From Thermodesulfovibrionales bacterium (GTDB taxonomy: Bacteria > Nitrospirota > Thermodesulfovibrionia > Thermodesulfovibrionales > SM23-35), in the NCBI GenBank assembly GCA_022013235.1, contig JAKLQR010000143.1:1-15377 (forward strand): DNA of 15,377 bases, in the 5' to 3' direction. Position 1 is the stretch's first letter. Every line of letters begins with the position of its first letter. Below, piece by piece: positions 1 through 7,186 of this stretch. Both the position numbers and the translations under genes were made by a program. The notes beneath the pieces are model-generated. The model worked only from the letters and a program-made list of their open reading frames with translations, was not told the origin of the DNA and made no database searches.

Positions 1-2
1 AA

Positions 3-341
3 AGCGACATAATCATTTTTGGAACACCGGTATATTGGTATGGCCCCACTGCCTTGATGAAATGCTTCATAGACCGTTTTGTTTATTTTAACTGTCCAGG
101 GAATAGACCGAAAATAAAGGGCAAAGCAGCAGTTTTGGCGATCCCTTTTGAAGAAGATAACATAAAGACAGCCGATCTTCTTGTCAAATTCTTTGTGAAA
201 AGTCTCAGATACCTTGAAATGAAAATTACGGGGAGAATTCTATGCCCCGGTGTCAGCGCACGGGGAGACATATTGAAGAGAGAAGAAATCTTAAAAAAAG
301 GCTACCAATTAGGACAGAGAATATCAAAACTTAAAAGATAG
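3..341 (+). CDS. flavodoxin-fold NAD(P)H/FMN oxidoreductase, C-terminal part
   Basis: The 3' end of a gene that enters from the left edge; the open frame can be read from base 3 and gives about 112 residues. The stretch DIIIFGTPVYWYGPTALMK is the classic FMN-binding loop of the NADPH-dependent FMN reductase / iron-sulfur flavoprotein family, in which T-P-V-Y-W-Y contacts the flavin. It is followed by a beta strand (KAAVLAIPF) and helix typical of the flavodoxin fold. An internal TTG-ATG at 54-59 could be mistaken for a start, but the conserved loop lies upstream of it, so the true start is outside the window. Expected role is electron transfer or reduction with bound FMN in the cytoplasm; the substrate cannot be told. 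The gene ends 9 bp from the stop codon of the convergent peptidase gene, and no terminator hairpin is visible between them. Confidence 0.8.
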   Translation, partial: SDIIIFGTPVYWYGPTALMKCFIDRFVYFNCPGNRPKIKGKAAVLAIPFEEDNIKTADLLVKFFVKSLRYLEMKITGRILCPGVSARGDILKREEILKKGYQLGQRISKLKR

Positions 342-350
342 CGGTCCTCA

Positions 351-1208
351 CTATAGTTCTCCATCCCCAAGCGCTGCGATTACACTTACCACTGCTTGTG
401 CTACTCTGACCATGAAAGTAAAATCAAGCGTCTCAAATCTGTCGTGTCTTGTGTGATAGTGAGGATTTCTGAACATGGCGGTATCGGTGAGCATGAGAGA
501 AGGGTATCCATGCTTCCAGAATGAGGCATGGTCGCTGAAGCGGGTTTCAGGAATAATATACCCTGACAACGGTACTTTGTAGGGAACAAGAGCAAGGTCC
601 GGAACATGCTTGTTCGCGTGGGCAATGAAAGAATGCATCACTTTCTCTGATCTGCCGTTCGCAATAATCCCGAGGAAATTTCCTGTTTTGGGAACCTTTG
701 CCCTGACCAGTACAGGAACGATCTGGCTTCCTTCTGTGTGGTCGGTATACCCAACAGACTCCAGAATAAACGCGGCCTGGTATTTTCTTCCTGCCTTTTT
801 CGCCTCACTGGCAAAATGGTCGCTGCCGATAAGGAAATTGATTGTCTGGGGCTGAGGTTCCTCGAGGGTGAAGGCAACAAACTGCACCGTCCTATTTAGC
901 TTCTGCTTGCATAATATACTGGCTGCCTCCAGTAATACTGCGACGCCGCTTGCATTGTCATCGGCGCCGGGACTCCCCTGCGCAGCGTCGTAATGTGCGC
1001 CGAGAAGCAGCCATTCTTTCTCCTGCGTGTTTCCCTCCAGGGTGGCAATGACATTCCGGTATGTTCTCCCGTGGAAAGGTACACCCTGATTTTCTACATT
1101 CAAACCAAAGGAACGGAATGTATCATCAATGAAGTCTGCTCTTTTCTCAAGAGCAGCAGTGTTTTCCCATCCATGGCGAACCCCTTCGACCGCCTTCACA
1201 TAGGCCAT
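351..1208 (-). CDS. M28 family zinc peptidase
   Basis: A di-zinc aminopeptidase-like protein of 285 aa from this start. Visible ligands by family pattern are His72 (GAHYD), bridging Asp83 (GADDNASG), the Glu116-Glu117 pair (LEEPQ; catalytic base and ligand), Glu150 (LESVGY) and His252 (HTRHD). Glu150 stands where the Vibrio/Aeromonas aminopeptidases have Asp; an LExxGY form occurs in a known M28 subgroup, so activity is probably kept. Start choice: the frame stays open to a TTG at 1301 (316 aa) with an ATG at 1247, but the ATG at 1208 alone has a good ribosome site (AAGGAAGA, 7 nt away). The best promoter would begin transcripts about 8 nt before the TTG. The residues before 1208 do not form a convincing signal peptide, so export is uncertain. 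The gene is transcribed alone, away from the large + strand run. Substrate unknown. Confidence 0.85.
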   Translation of the reverse strand: MAYVKAVEGVRHGWENTAALEKRADFIDDTFRSFGLNVENQGVPFHGRTYRNVIATLEGNTQEKEWLLLGAHYDAAQGSPGADDNASGVAVLLEAASILCKQKLNRTVQFVAFTLEEPQPQTINFLIGSDHFASEAKKAGRKYQAAFILESVGYTDHTEGSQIVPVLVRAKVPKTGNFLGIIANGRSEKVMHSFIAHANKHVPDLALVPYKVPLSGYIIPETRFSDHASFWKHGYPSLMLTDTAMFRNPHYHTRHDRFETLDFTFMVRVAQAVVSVIAALGDGEL

Positions 1209-1215
1209 GAGATTT

Positions 1216-1223
1216 TCTTCCTT
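1216..1223 (-). promoter_or_regulatory. ribosome binding site deciding the M28 peptidase start
   Basis: On the minus strand this reads AAGGAAGA and lies 7 nt before the ATG at 1208. Neither the upstream ATG at 1247 nor the TTG at 1301 has a comparable site, so it argues for the shorter protein. Confidence 0.55.
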
Positions 1224-1315
1224 TACCTGGGAACAATACTCATGCATCAGGACTGTCCATGACAGCGGTGTGCATATGAATATGACGCCTGAAGATACCA
1301 ATGCTCATAGATAAG

Positions 1316-1344
1316 ATTATTCTGTATTTTTGCCCAATAGTCAA
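1316..1344 (-). promoter_or_regulatory. sigma70-type promoter for the M28 peptidase gene
   Basis: On the minus strand: -35 TTGACT (1344-1339), a 17 bp spacer, and -10 AATAAT (1321-1316). Each hexamer matches 5 of 6 consensus bases. Transcription would start near 1309, giving a leader of about 100 nt to the ATG at 1208. Prediction by pattern only. Confidence 0.5.
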
Positions 1345-1351
1345 AACTATT
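1336..1351. repeat. short inverted repeat between divergent promoters, possible operator
   Basis: AATAGT and ACTATT flank the 4 bp CAAA. The repeat overlaps the -35 box of the leftward promoter and ends 6 bp before the -35 box of the rightward one. A second nested pair, CAATAG (1335-1340) and CTATTG (1355-1360), reaches the rightward -35. It could bind a dimeric regulator acting on both genes, but such short AT-rich repeats also arise by chance. Confidence 0.3.
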
Positions 1352-1357
1352 CAGCTA

Positions 1358-1386
1358 TTGACTCCCTATATATTGTTTGTTACTAT
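1358..1386 (+). promoter_or_regulatory. sigma70-type promoter for the rightward gene run
   Basis: -35 TTGACT (1358-1363), a 17 bp spacer and -10 TACTAT (1381-1386; 4 of 6 consensus). A weaker overlapping pair, TTGTTA (1377-1382) and TATAGA (1400-1405), also with 17 bp spacing, lies just downstream. Transcripts would carry a leader of roughly 115 nt before the ATG at 1510. The rest of 1387-1509 is AT-rich and no gene or riboswitch fold was recognised in it. Confidence 0.45.
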
Positions 1387-1509
1387 TAAGCATAGGCTTT
1401 ATAGAATGGTTTATGTTGCTGTAATTTCTTGTTTTTTTGTAACTGAAGTATATATGAAGACCGGGGAGCATTTAAGAATACTGAAGCACTATCTTCCCGA
1501 TGGATTGAA

Positions 1510-4119
1510 ATGAAGTTTCACGGTCAACTGCAATATATTGGAAAAATGAGCACAATGCAGAAATGCTGGGAAATCCTGGAATGCAGGAAGACGAAATGTC
1601 CCGCCTATGAATCCGCGAATCTGCAATGCTGGCTCATTCCGCAGACTCTTTGCAATAATTCCACTCAGGGGAATTTCCTCGACAAAATTGAATTGTGTAT
1701 CGGATGCAGCGTCTTTGCCCAAAATATCGACCGCGAGTCCATAAAAGATACTCTCAAGATTGTGGAAGGGCAGTTCAGGGAATTTCAGGCACTCGTACAG
1801 GAACATGACCGTGAAATGGAAAGAATAGGCCTCGAACTCTCGATCAGCTTATCGGAAGTGTTTGAAGCATTACGAAGAATAGCAAAAGGTGATCCGTCGG
1901 TAGTAATCCCTGAAGACTCATCGATAGAACTGATAAGTATGCTGAAGCGCGTGGTAAACAGAACCGCAGAAGATCTGAATGAGAATGTGAATCTTTGCCA
2001 TGAGTTTGCTATTGGCCTCGCGGAACATTTCGATGTTCTGCACCGTGTATCCAAGGGCGACCTCAATGCACGGGTCTCCGGCGGTTCAAATGTGGAACTT
2101 CTCGAATCGCTGAAAAATGTAACAAACGACATGATCGCAAATATATCCGAAGAGATTACGAAAAGGAGAAAGGCTGAAGAGGAGCACACGCAATTGGAGA
2201 CTAAATACCGGGTTATCTTCGAAAATGCCGGGGCCCCAACCATAATTTTTGAAGACGATATGAAGATATGCATGGCAAACAAGGCGTTTGAGAGTTTTTC
2301 AGGATATAAAAAAGAGGATATCGAAGGAGAAAAGAGCCTTTTTCATTTTATTCTGAAGGATGATCTGGAGAGGATGAAGGCAGCCTTCGAAGAAGGTATC
2401 TCTCGTCAAACCGGCAACAAATCTCTTGAATTCCGTTTCCTTGGCAGCAAAGGAAACGTTAAACATGTAATGGCAATTATCTCGCATATTCCCGGCAGTA
2501 ATATGAGCGTTGCTTCACTCCTCGAAATAACTGAATTCAAACAGAGAGAGATGGAAGCAATTGCTACCATAACAACGGCCCTCCGTTCTGCACAGACACG
2601 GGCCGACATGCTGCCGATAATCATCGATCAGTTAATGGAATTCATGAGGGCCGACGGGGTGTCTCTCGCAATGCGTGATCCGATAAGCGGAGAGACGGTA
2701 ATCGAAATATCAAAAGGGGACTGGTCTAACTGGACTGGGGTAAGATTGTCTGCGGGAGACGGAATAAGCGGAACTGTTATCGAAACAGGAAAACCCTACG
2801 TGAATAATTCGTCTCTCTCGAATACCCGTTTTGCGCGCCCCGAACTTATAGGCGATCTCAAGGCAGTTGCCTGTGTTCCCCTTATGACACTGCGCCAGAC
2901 CATTGGCGCGATATGGATAGGGCGGAGGTCCGACATTGAGAGCTATGAGATTAAATTATTGAGCACAATCGGTGAGATTGCGGCAAATGCAATCCAGAGG
3001 GCCACGCTTTATGAACAGACTGAACAGCGCCTGCAGCGTCTTTATGCGCTCCATGCGATAGACATGGCAATCAGCGCGAGCCTTGATCTCCGTGTGACCC
3101 TGAATATATTGCTCGAGCATGTAACGAGCCAGCTCAATACTGACGCAGCAACTGTTCTCCTGATGAATAATTCGACAGGGATACTTGAATATGCAGCCAG
3201 CCGCGGTTTCCGTTCCCGCACCATAAAGCAGACACGGTTAAGAATCGGAGAGGGTCACGCAGGGAAGGCTGCCCTCGAAAGACGGATTATTAATGTCCCG
3301 AACGTCATGAAAACGGAAGATCCCTGCGTGCGTTCGCAGATCCTTGCGGGAGAAGTATTCCTGGCCCACCATGCCGTACCCCTTATCATTAAGGGCCAGG
3401 TGAAAGGTGTGCTTGAGGTTTTCCACCGGACCGAACTGGACCCAGACCCTGAATGGCTTGAATTCTTTGAATCCCTTGCTGCGCAGGCCGCAATCGCAAT
3501 AGACAATGCAACGCTTTTCGATGATCTGCAGCGCTCCAATATAGAACTGACGCTTGCCTATGACACCACACTTGAAGGCTGGTCGCATGCCCTTGATATG
3601 CGCGACAAGGAGACAGAAGGACATACTCTCCGCGTTACCGAAATGACCACAAAACTTGCGAGGAGCATGGGAATGAATGAAGCAGAGCTTGTACACATCA
3701 GGAGGGGCGCGCTCCTCCATGACATAGGCAAGATGGCGATTTCCGATACGGTGCTCCTCAAGCCCGGCCCTCTCAATAAAGACGAGTATGAAATCATGTG
3801 CAAGCATCCGGCCTATGCCCATGAAATGCTCATGCCGATTTTCTTCCTCAGGCATGCGCTCAATATTCCTTACTGTCACCATGAGAAGTGGGACGGAACA
3901 GGATATCCCCGAAGACTGAAGGAAGAGCAGATACCACTCGAGGCGCGTATCTTTGCGGTCGTTGACGTATGGGACGCGCTGCGTTCTGATCGGCCTTACC
4001 GCCCCGCCTGGTCAGAGCAGCAGACACTTGAATATATCCTTAACGAGTCCGGCAAACATTTCGATCCGAAAGTAGTCAAGGCGTTCGTTAAAGTTATCTC
4101 AGGTCAGAATCACCTGTAA
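1510..4119 (+). CDS. multi-domain sensor with HD-GYP domain, putative cyclic-di-GMP phosphodiesterase
   Basis: An 869 aa protein with no visible membrane segment, so probably cytoplasmic. Domains in order: a Cys-rich 'CW' module (about 17-70; C19, C25, C30, C40, C48, C63, C66, with CWEILEC and CPAY motifs); two tandem HAMP-like repeats (about 113-160 and 169-216, each with a [AS]KGD motif); a PAS domain (about 230-345); two GAF domains (about 350-500 and 510-670); and an HD-GYP domain (about 680-865). HD-GYP residues present include H705, HDIGK (H737-D738), HH at 790-791, GTGYP (796-800) and D819, so catalysis looks intact. HD-GYP enzymes usually hydrolyse cyclic-di-GMP; the GAF, PAS and Cys modules would sense small ligands or redox state. 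No GGDEF or histidine kinase domain is present. The ATG at 1510 is used here, but Met13 or Met16, just before the CW module, are equally possible. The next gene follows after 20 bp. Confidence 0.9.
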   Translation: MKFHGQLQYIGKMSTMQKCWEILECRKTKCPAYESANLQCWLIPQTLCNNSTQGNFLDKIELCIGCSVFAQNIDRESIKDTLKIVEGQFREFQALVQEHDREMERIGLELSISLSEVFEALRRIAKGDPSVVIPEDSSIELISMLKRVVNRTAEDLNENVNLCHEFAIGLAEHFDVLHRVSKGDLNARVSGGSNVELLESLKNVTNDMIANISEEITKRRKAEEEHTQLETKYRVIFENAGAPTIIFEDDMKICMANKAFESFSGYKKEDIEGEKSLFHFILKDDLERMKAAFEEGISRQTGNKSLEFRFLGSKGNVKHVMAIISHIPGSNMSVASLLEITEFKQREMEAIATITTALRSAQTRADMLPIIIDQLMEFMRADGVSLAMRDPISGETVIEISKGDWSNWTGVRLSAGDGISGTVIETGKPYVNNSSLSNTRFARPELIGDLKAVACVPLMTLRQTIGAIWIGRRSDIESYEIKLLSTIGEIAANAIQRATLYEQTEQRLQRLYALHAIDMAISASLDLRVTLNILLEHVTSQLNTDAATVLLMNNSTGILEYAASRGFRSRTIKQTRLRIGEGHAGKAALERRIINVPNVMKTEDPCVRSQILAGEVFLAHHAVPLIIKGQVKGVLEVFHRTELDPDPEWLEFFESLAAQAAIAIDNATLFDDLQRSNIELTLAYDTTLEGWSHALDMRDKETEGHTLRVTEMTTKLARSMGMNEAELVHIRRGALLHDIGKMAISDTVLLKPGPLNKDEYEIMCKHPAYAHEMLMPIFFLRHALNIPYCHHEKWDGTGYPRRLKEEQIPLEARIFAVVDVWDALRSDRPYRPAWSEQQTLEYILNESGKHFDPKVVKAFVKVISGQNHL

Positions 4120-4139
4120 GAATCAGTTCATTATTTGTC

Positions 4140-5477
4140 TTGAAATCTTCCCTGAAATCTGTTATCCAATACACTATGCGAAACACGCGCAAAACCACTG
4201 TCTCCGGTGAATATCTGCAACACCTTGAACAGAAAGTCGAAGACCTCAAGATACTTACTGAAATATCTGTCCTCATATCATCGACCCTTGATCTCAGCGA
4301 GCTCATGACGCTTGTTATCGAAAAAGCAAAAAGCCTTATGGATGCTGAGGCCTGTTCAATCCTTCTCTATAACAAAAGTACAAACAAACTGGAATTTGAA
4401 GTCGCTTTCTGCAGGGAGACATCAGCGACGGATATCCTGAAGAACAAGATCACGCTTGATATCGGACAGGGCATAGCAGGATGGGTGGCGAAGCACCAGA
4501 AAGTACTGATTATCAATGACGTTCAGAAAGACACACGCTTTTATCAGGAAGCTGATAAAGCAACCGGATTTCTCACAAAGAGGCTTATTGCAGTTCCGCT
4601 GGTCGGAAGGAGAGGACTCATTGGTGTTGCAGAGATTCTCAACCCCCGGAAAGAAGAATATGACAACGAAATACTGGATATACTTTCAAGGCATTTTGCG
4701 ATAGCGATCGAAAACGCGCTCTATTACAAAGAGTCTCTTGAGGAAGAGAGACTGAAACAGGAGATCGAGATCGCGTCTGTATTGCAGAAAAGTTTTCTTC
4801 CCGAAACCCCTGTCCTTCGCAAAGGAAATGTTACAGTCTCAGCAATCAATATGCCGGCAAAGCAGGTGGGAGGGGACCTCTATGATTTTGTCGAGCCCGT
4901 TGAGGGGAAGCTCGGTGTCTTTATCGGTGATATTTCCGGAAAGGGAGTTTCGGCAGCGCTTTATATGGCAAAGATCATCAGTGATTTCCGCTATCTCTCC
5001 CATATGAAAGAATCACCCGCCCCGGTTATGAACAGCCTGAACGATATACTCTCAAAAGCGCCAAGAGGGATGTTCCTCACCGCGCAATATGCACTGGCAG
5101 ACGTCGTGACGGGAGAAATTCAAATAGCGGATGCAGGACACCCCCCGTTCCTCCTGGTCAGGACTAAAGAGGTGAAGGTGATGTCCGGCCTGTCCGGTCC
5201 ACCGCTCGGTATTGTTCCCGGAACCTATCCTGTCAGCACCTATACCATGAAAAGCGGAGACAGGCTGCTTTTTCTTACCGACGGAGTGTTTGAAGCAAAG
5301 AGCAGGGAAGGGAAGCGCCTCGGGTTTGATGCCCTTGTCGCATTCGTAAAGAAGAAAAGGAATGACGAACGACTGATAGAAAAGATTGCAGATTATGTGC
5401 ATAAATTCTCGAAGGGCGCAGAAATGGCCGATGACCTTACTCTCATGGAATTGCGTTTCATGAAAGACCAGGAATGA
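4140..5477 (+). CDS. GAF domain PP2C-family (SpoIIE/RsbU-type) serine phosphatase
   Basis: A 445 aa protein: GAF sensor (about 40-195), a short coiled-coil linker (195-215) and a PPM/SpoIIE phosphatase domain (220-440). Metal-binding residues are in place: D246 in GGDLYDF, D264 in GDISGKG, D381 in LTDG and D431-D432 in ADDLT. Proteins of this layout dephosphorylate the serine of STAS-domain antagonists and so start partner switching; the likely target is the STAS protein two genes downstream. The GAF domain would switch activity on or off by an unknown ligand. Start is uncertain: TTG at 4140 or ATG at 4176 (433 aa); neither has a clear Shine-Dalgarno site. The stop lies 1 bp before the next ATG, which suggests coupled translation with the kinase. 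Confidence 0.9.
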   Translation: MKSSLKSVIQYTMRNTRKTTVSGEYLQHLEQKVEDLKILTEISVLISSTLDLSELMTLVIEKAKSLMDAEACSILLYNKSTNKLEFEVAFCRETSATDILKNKITLDIGQGIAGWVAKHQKVLIINDVQKDTRFYQEADKATGFLTKRLIAVPLVGRRGLIGVAEILNPRKEEYDNEILDILSRHFAIAIENALYYKESLEEERLKQEIEIASVLQKSFLPETPVLRKGNVTVSAINMPAKQVGGDLYDFVEPVEGKLGVFIGDISGKGVSAALYMAKIISDFRYLSHMKESPAPVMNSLNDILSKAPRGMFLTAQYALADVVTGEIQIADAGHPPFLLVRTKEVKVMSGLSGPPLGIVPGTYPVSTYTMKSGDRLLFLTDGVFEAKSREGKRLGFDALVAFVKKKRNDERLIEKIADYVHKFSKGAEMADDLTLMELRFMKDQE

Positions 5478-5478
5478 G

Positions 5479-5895
5479 ATGAAGGACTCCCTCAGGATAT
5501 CGTTTCCTTCACATCCAAAGTATCTCTCTGTGGTAAGGCTGCTCACCGCGAAAATAGCGGAGCTATGCGGATTCAGGGGAAAGATTATTGAAGAGATCAG
5601 GCTGGCCGTGGATGAGGCATGCGCCAATGTTATCAAACACGCATATAAAGGAGACACATCAAAGGAAATTGTTTTAAAATATACGAGCACAGAAAAGAAA
5701 TTCACCGTCATTCTGGAGGATAGGGGCGCCAAGGCTGACAGTCGGTTGATAAAAGGGAGAGACCTTGAGGAGGTAAGGCCGGGAGGTTTGGGAGTGCACT
5801 TTATCCATAGGGTATTCGATGTCTTTGAATACGATGAAAAGAGGACAAGAGGGAACAGACTTATTCTCATAAAATATCTTGGCAGGGAGCAATGA
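5479..5895 (+). CDS. RsbW/SpoIIAB-like serine protein kinase (HATPase_c_2)
   Basis: A 138 aa GHKL-fold ATPase, the usual size for anti-sigma-factor kinases. The N-box is DEACANVIKHAY (E46 as probable general base, N50 for Mg), the G1 box is EDRGA (D81) and the G2 box is GGLGVH (102-107). Such kinases phosphorylate a serine of a STAS antagonist and hold a third partner, typically a sigma factor, when the antagonist is phosphorylated. It starts 1 bp after the phosphatase stop with an AGGA ribosome site and overlaps the STAS gene by ATGA, so all three switch proteins should be made together. No sigma factor gene lies in the window, so its output partner is unknown. Confidence 0.9.
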   Translation: MKDSLRISFPSHPKYLSVVRLLTAKIAELCGFRGKIIEEIRLAVDEACANVIKHAYKGDTSKEIVLKYTSTEKKFTVILEDRGAKADSRLIKGRDLEEVRPGGLGVHFIHRVFDVFEYDEKRTRGNRLILIKYLGREQ

Positions 5896-6221
5896 ATATA
5901 GAGGTTATTGATCATAAAGGGAAAAAAGTGCTCACGCTTTCGGGTGAAATCGATATGTATTCCTCGCCCGAACTCAGAGAGGAACTTATGGGCATTCTCA
6001 TAAAAAAAGTACCCGCACTGTATATTGACTTCAGGGAAGTCTCCTATATCGATAGCTCCGGAATCGCAACGTTTGTGGAAGGTCTGAAATACGTAAAATC
6101 GTACGGCGGGAGGCTCCAGTTTTTCAGCATATCCAAGGGGATTATGGATATTTTCAAGTTCTCCAAGCTGGACAGGGTCTTCGAGATCTACGGAAATCTT
6201 GACGATGCCATCAATAGCTGA
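5892..6221 (+). CDS. STAS-domain protein, RsbV/SpoIIAA-type antagonist (possibly MlaB-like)
   Basis: A single STAS domain of 109 aa. The motif SYIDSSGIAT (51-60) matches the phosphorylation loop of SpoIIAA/RsbV, with Ser56 as the expected phosphoserine. It overlaps the kinase gene upstream by 4 nt (ATGA) and the MlaE gene downstream by 17 nt. Two roles fit: substrate of the neighbouring kinase and phosphatase, and the STAS subunit of the Mla transporter, which in E. coli is MlaB bound to MlaF. In some bacteria the STAS domain is fused to the N-terminus of the permease, which the overlap here resembles. The family call is firm; which partner it serves, or both, is inference. Confidence 0.9.
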   Translation: MNIEVIDHKGKKVLTLSGEIDMYSSPELREELMGILIKKVPALYIDFREVSYIDSSGIATFVEGLKYVKSYGGRLQFFSISKGIMDIFKFSKLDRVFEIYGNLDDAINS

Positions 6222-7011
6222 AAATCTGATCGGTCTTGCCGGAAAAAAAGCCAGATCTGTATTCCGTGATATCAATGATGCCTCGAAGATCGTCAATGAC
6301 ATATTCTACTGGTCGTGCATCTCCCCCCTTAAAGGGAAGCCCCTCCGTTTCAGGGCAAGCATCTACGAAATGGTCAAGGCAGGATACAACTCTGTTCCCA
6401 TTATTGCCGTCATATCTTTTTTTATAGGGATAATACTTGCTTTTCAGGCAGCATACCAGCTAAAAAAGGTCGGAGCCCTCATCTACGTTGCAAACCTTGT
6501 GGGCGTCTCCATCACCCGTGAACTCGGACCGATAATTACCGCGATTATCGTCTCGGGAAGGAGTGGCTCAGCCTACGCTGCCGAGATCGGTTCGATGAAG
6601 GCGGCTGAGGAGGTTGACGCTCTCATCAGCATGGGGATTAATCCGGTGCGTTTTATCGTCGTGCCGAAACTTATTGCCCTCATGGTAATGGTGCCTGCCC
6701 TTACCCTGTTTTCGGACCTGATCGGGATAACCGGAGGTTTTGTCCTTTCTGTCTCTGTGCTCGAAATCCATCCATATAATTATTTCCAGCAGACGGTGAA
6801 CGCGCTCCTCGTAAAAGATGTCCTTACGGGGCTCATGAAGGCATGGGCCTTTGGTGTTATCATAACCGTTGTCGGAGCATATCAGGGATTCAAGGTTACC
6901 GGAGGCGCCGAAGAGGTCGGGAGGAGGACGACTGCCGCAGTCGTGGCGTCCATATTCCTTGTGATAGTTTTTGATCTGTTATTCACGGCGCTGTTTTATT
7001 ATTTTACTTAA
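6205..7011 (+). CDS. mlaE: MlaE-family ABC lipid transporter permease
   Basis: A 268 aa membrane protein with the signature segment ELGPIITAIIVSGRSGSAYA followed by AEIGSMKAAEEVDAL, diagnostic of MlaE/YrbE permeases. Hydrophobic spans lie at about 50-75, 140-180, 200-225 and 240-266, with the signature region between the first two. It should sit in the inner membrane and move phospholipid between that membrane and an MCE ring. An upstream in-frame TTG at 6199 would add two residues; the ATG at 6205 is preferred. The start lies inside the STAS gene, so translation of the two is probably coupled. The ATPase follows only after a 175 bp gap that holds an inverted hairpin pair. Confidence 0.93.
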   Translation: MPSIAENLIGLAGKKARSVFRDINDASKIVNDIFYWSCISPLKGKPLRFRASIYEMVKAGYNSVPIIAVISFFIGIILAFQAAYQLKKVGALIYVANLVGVSITRELGPIITAIIVSGRSGSAYAAEIGSMKAAEEVDALISMGINPVRFIVVPKLIALMVMVPALTLFSDLIGITGGFVLSVSVLEIHPYNYFQQTVNALLVKDVLTGLMKAWAFGVIITVVGAYQGFKVTGGAEEVGRRTTAAVVASIFLVIVFDLLFTALFYYFT

Positions 7012-7040
7012 ACGGTGCATAACATTATTGTTCTTTAATT

Positions 7041-7109
7041 GTCATTGCCCGACTTGATCGGGCAATCCAAAAGAAAGAACTGGATTATCCGGTCAAGCCG
7101 GATAATGAC
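7041..7109. repeat. inverted pair of 29 bp palindromic repeats (REP/MITE-like)
   Basis: Unit 1 (7041-7069) is a hairpin with arms ATTGCCCGA / TCGGGCAAT and loop CTTGA. Unit 2 (7081-7109) has arms ATTATCCGG / CCGGATAAT and loop TCAAG. The units are in opposite orientation, 11 bp apart, and share the ends GTCATT and AATCCA when aligned. Where they differ, both arms change together, so each stem stays perfect. There is no T-run after either hairpin, so they are not classical terminators. The pair fills most of the recognisable structure in the 175 bp mlaE-mlaF gap; 7110-7186 shows nothing further that is convincing. Confidence 0.85.
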
Positions 7110-7186
7110 GAAGAAGGAGTACTTTTATTGATCTTGAACTTCATGATTACAATTGAATTCAGATGTACCCTTAGTTTTGTATAGAT

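Noticed and set aside
341..351. Bidirectional terminator between the convergent reductase and peptidase genes
   Set aside because: Only 9 bp lie between the stop codons, and no stem longer than the short ACTATAGT palindrome is seen around them.
1301..1513. Plus-strand 70-codon frame in the divergent promoter region
   Set aside because: Covers both predicted promoters, very AT-rich, no ribosome site and no motif; overlaps the start of the HD-GYP gene.
3238..3882. Minus-strand frame of 214 codons
   Set aside because: Opposite the second GAF and HD-GYP regions of a clear gene; composition looks like a reverse reading with no domain.
5052..6302. Long minus-strand frame of 416 codons
   Set aside because: It lies opposite four clear family genes (phosphatase, kinase, STAS, MlaE), shows no recognisable domain, and has no ribosome site noted; a shadow frame.
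7041..7109. Hairpins read as an intrinsic terminator between mlaE and mlaF
   Set aside because: No T-run follows either stem, and the gene order needs mlaF expressed with mlaE.
7124..7153. Possible promoter before mlaF with TACAAT at 7148-7153
   Set aside because: The -10 is good, but no acceptable -35 exists at 16-18 bp and the TG extension is one base out of place.
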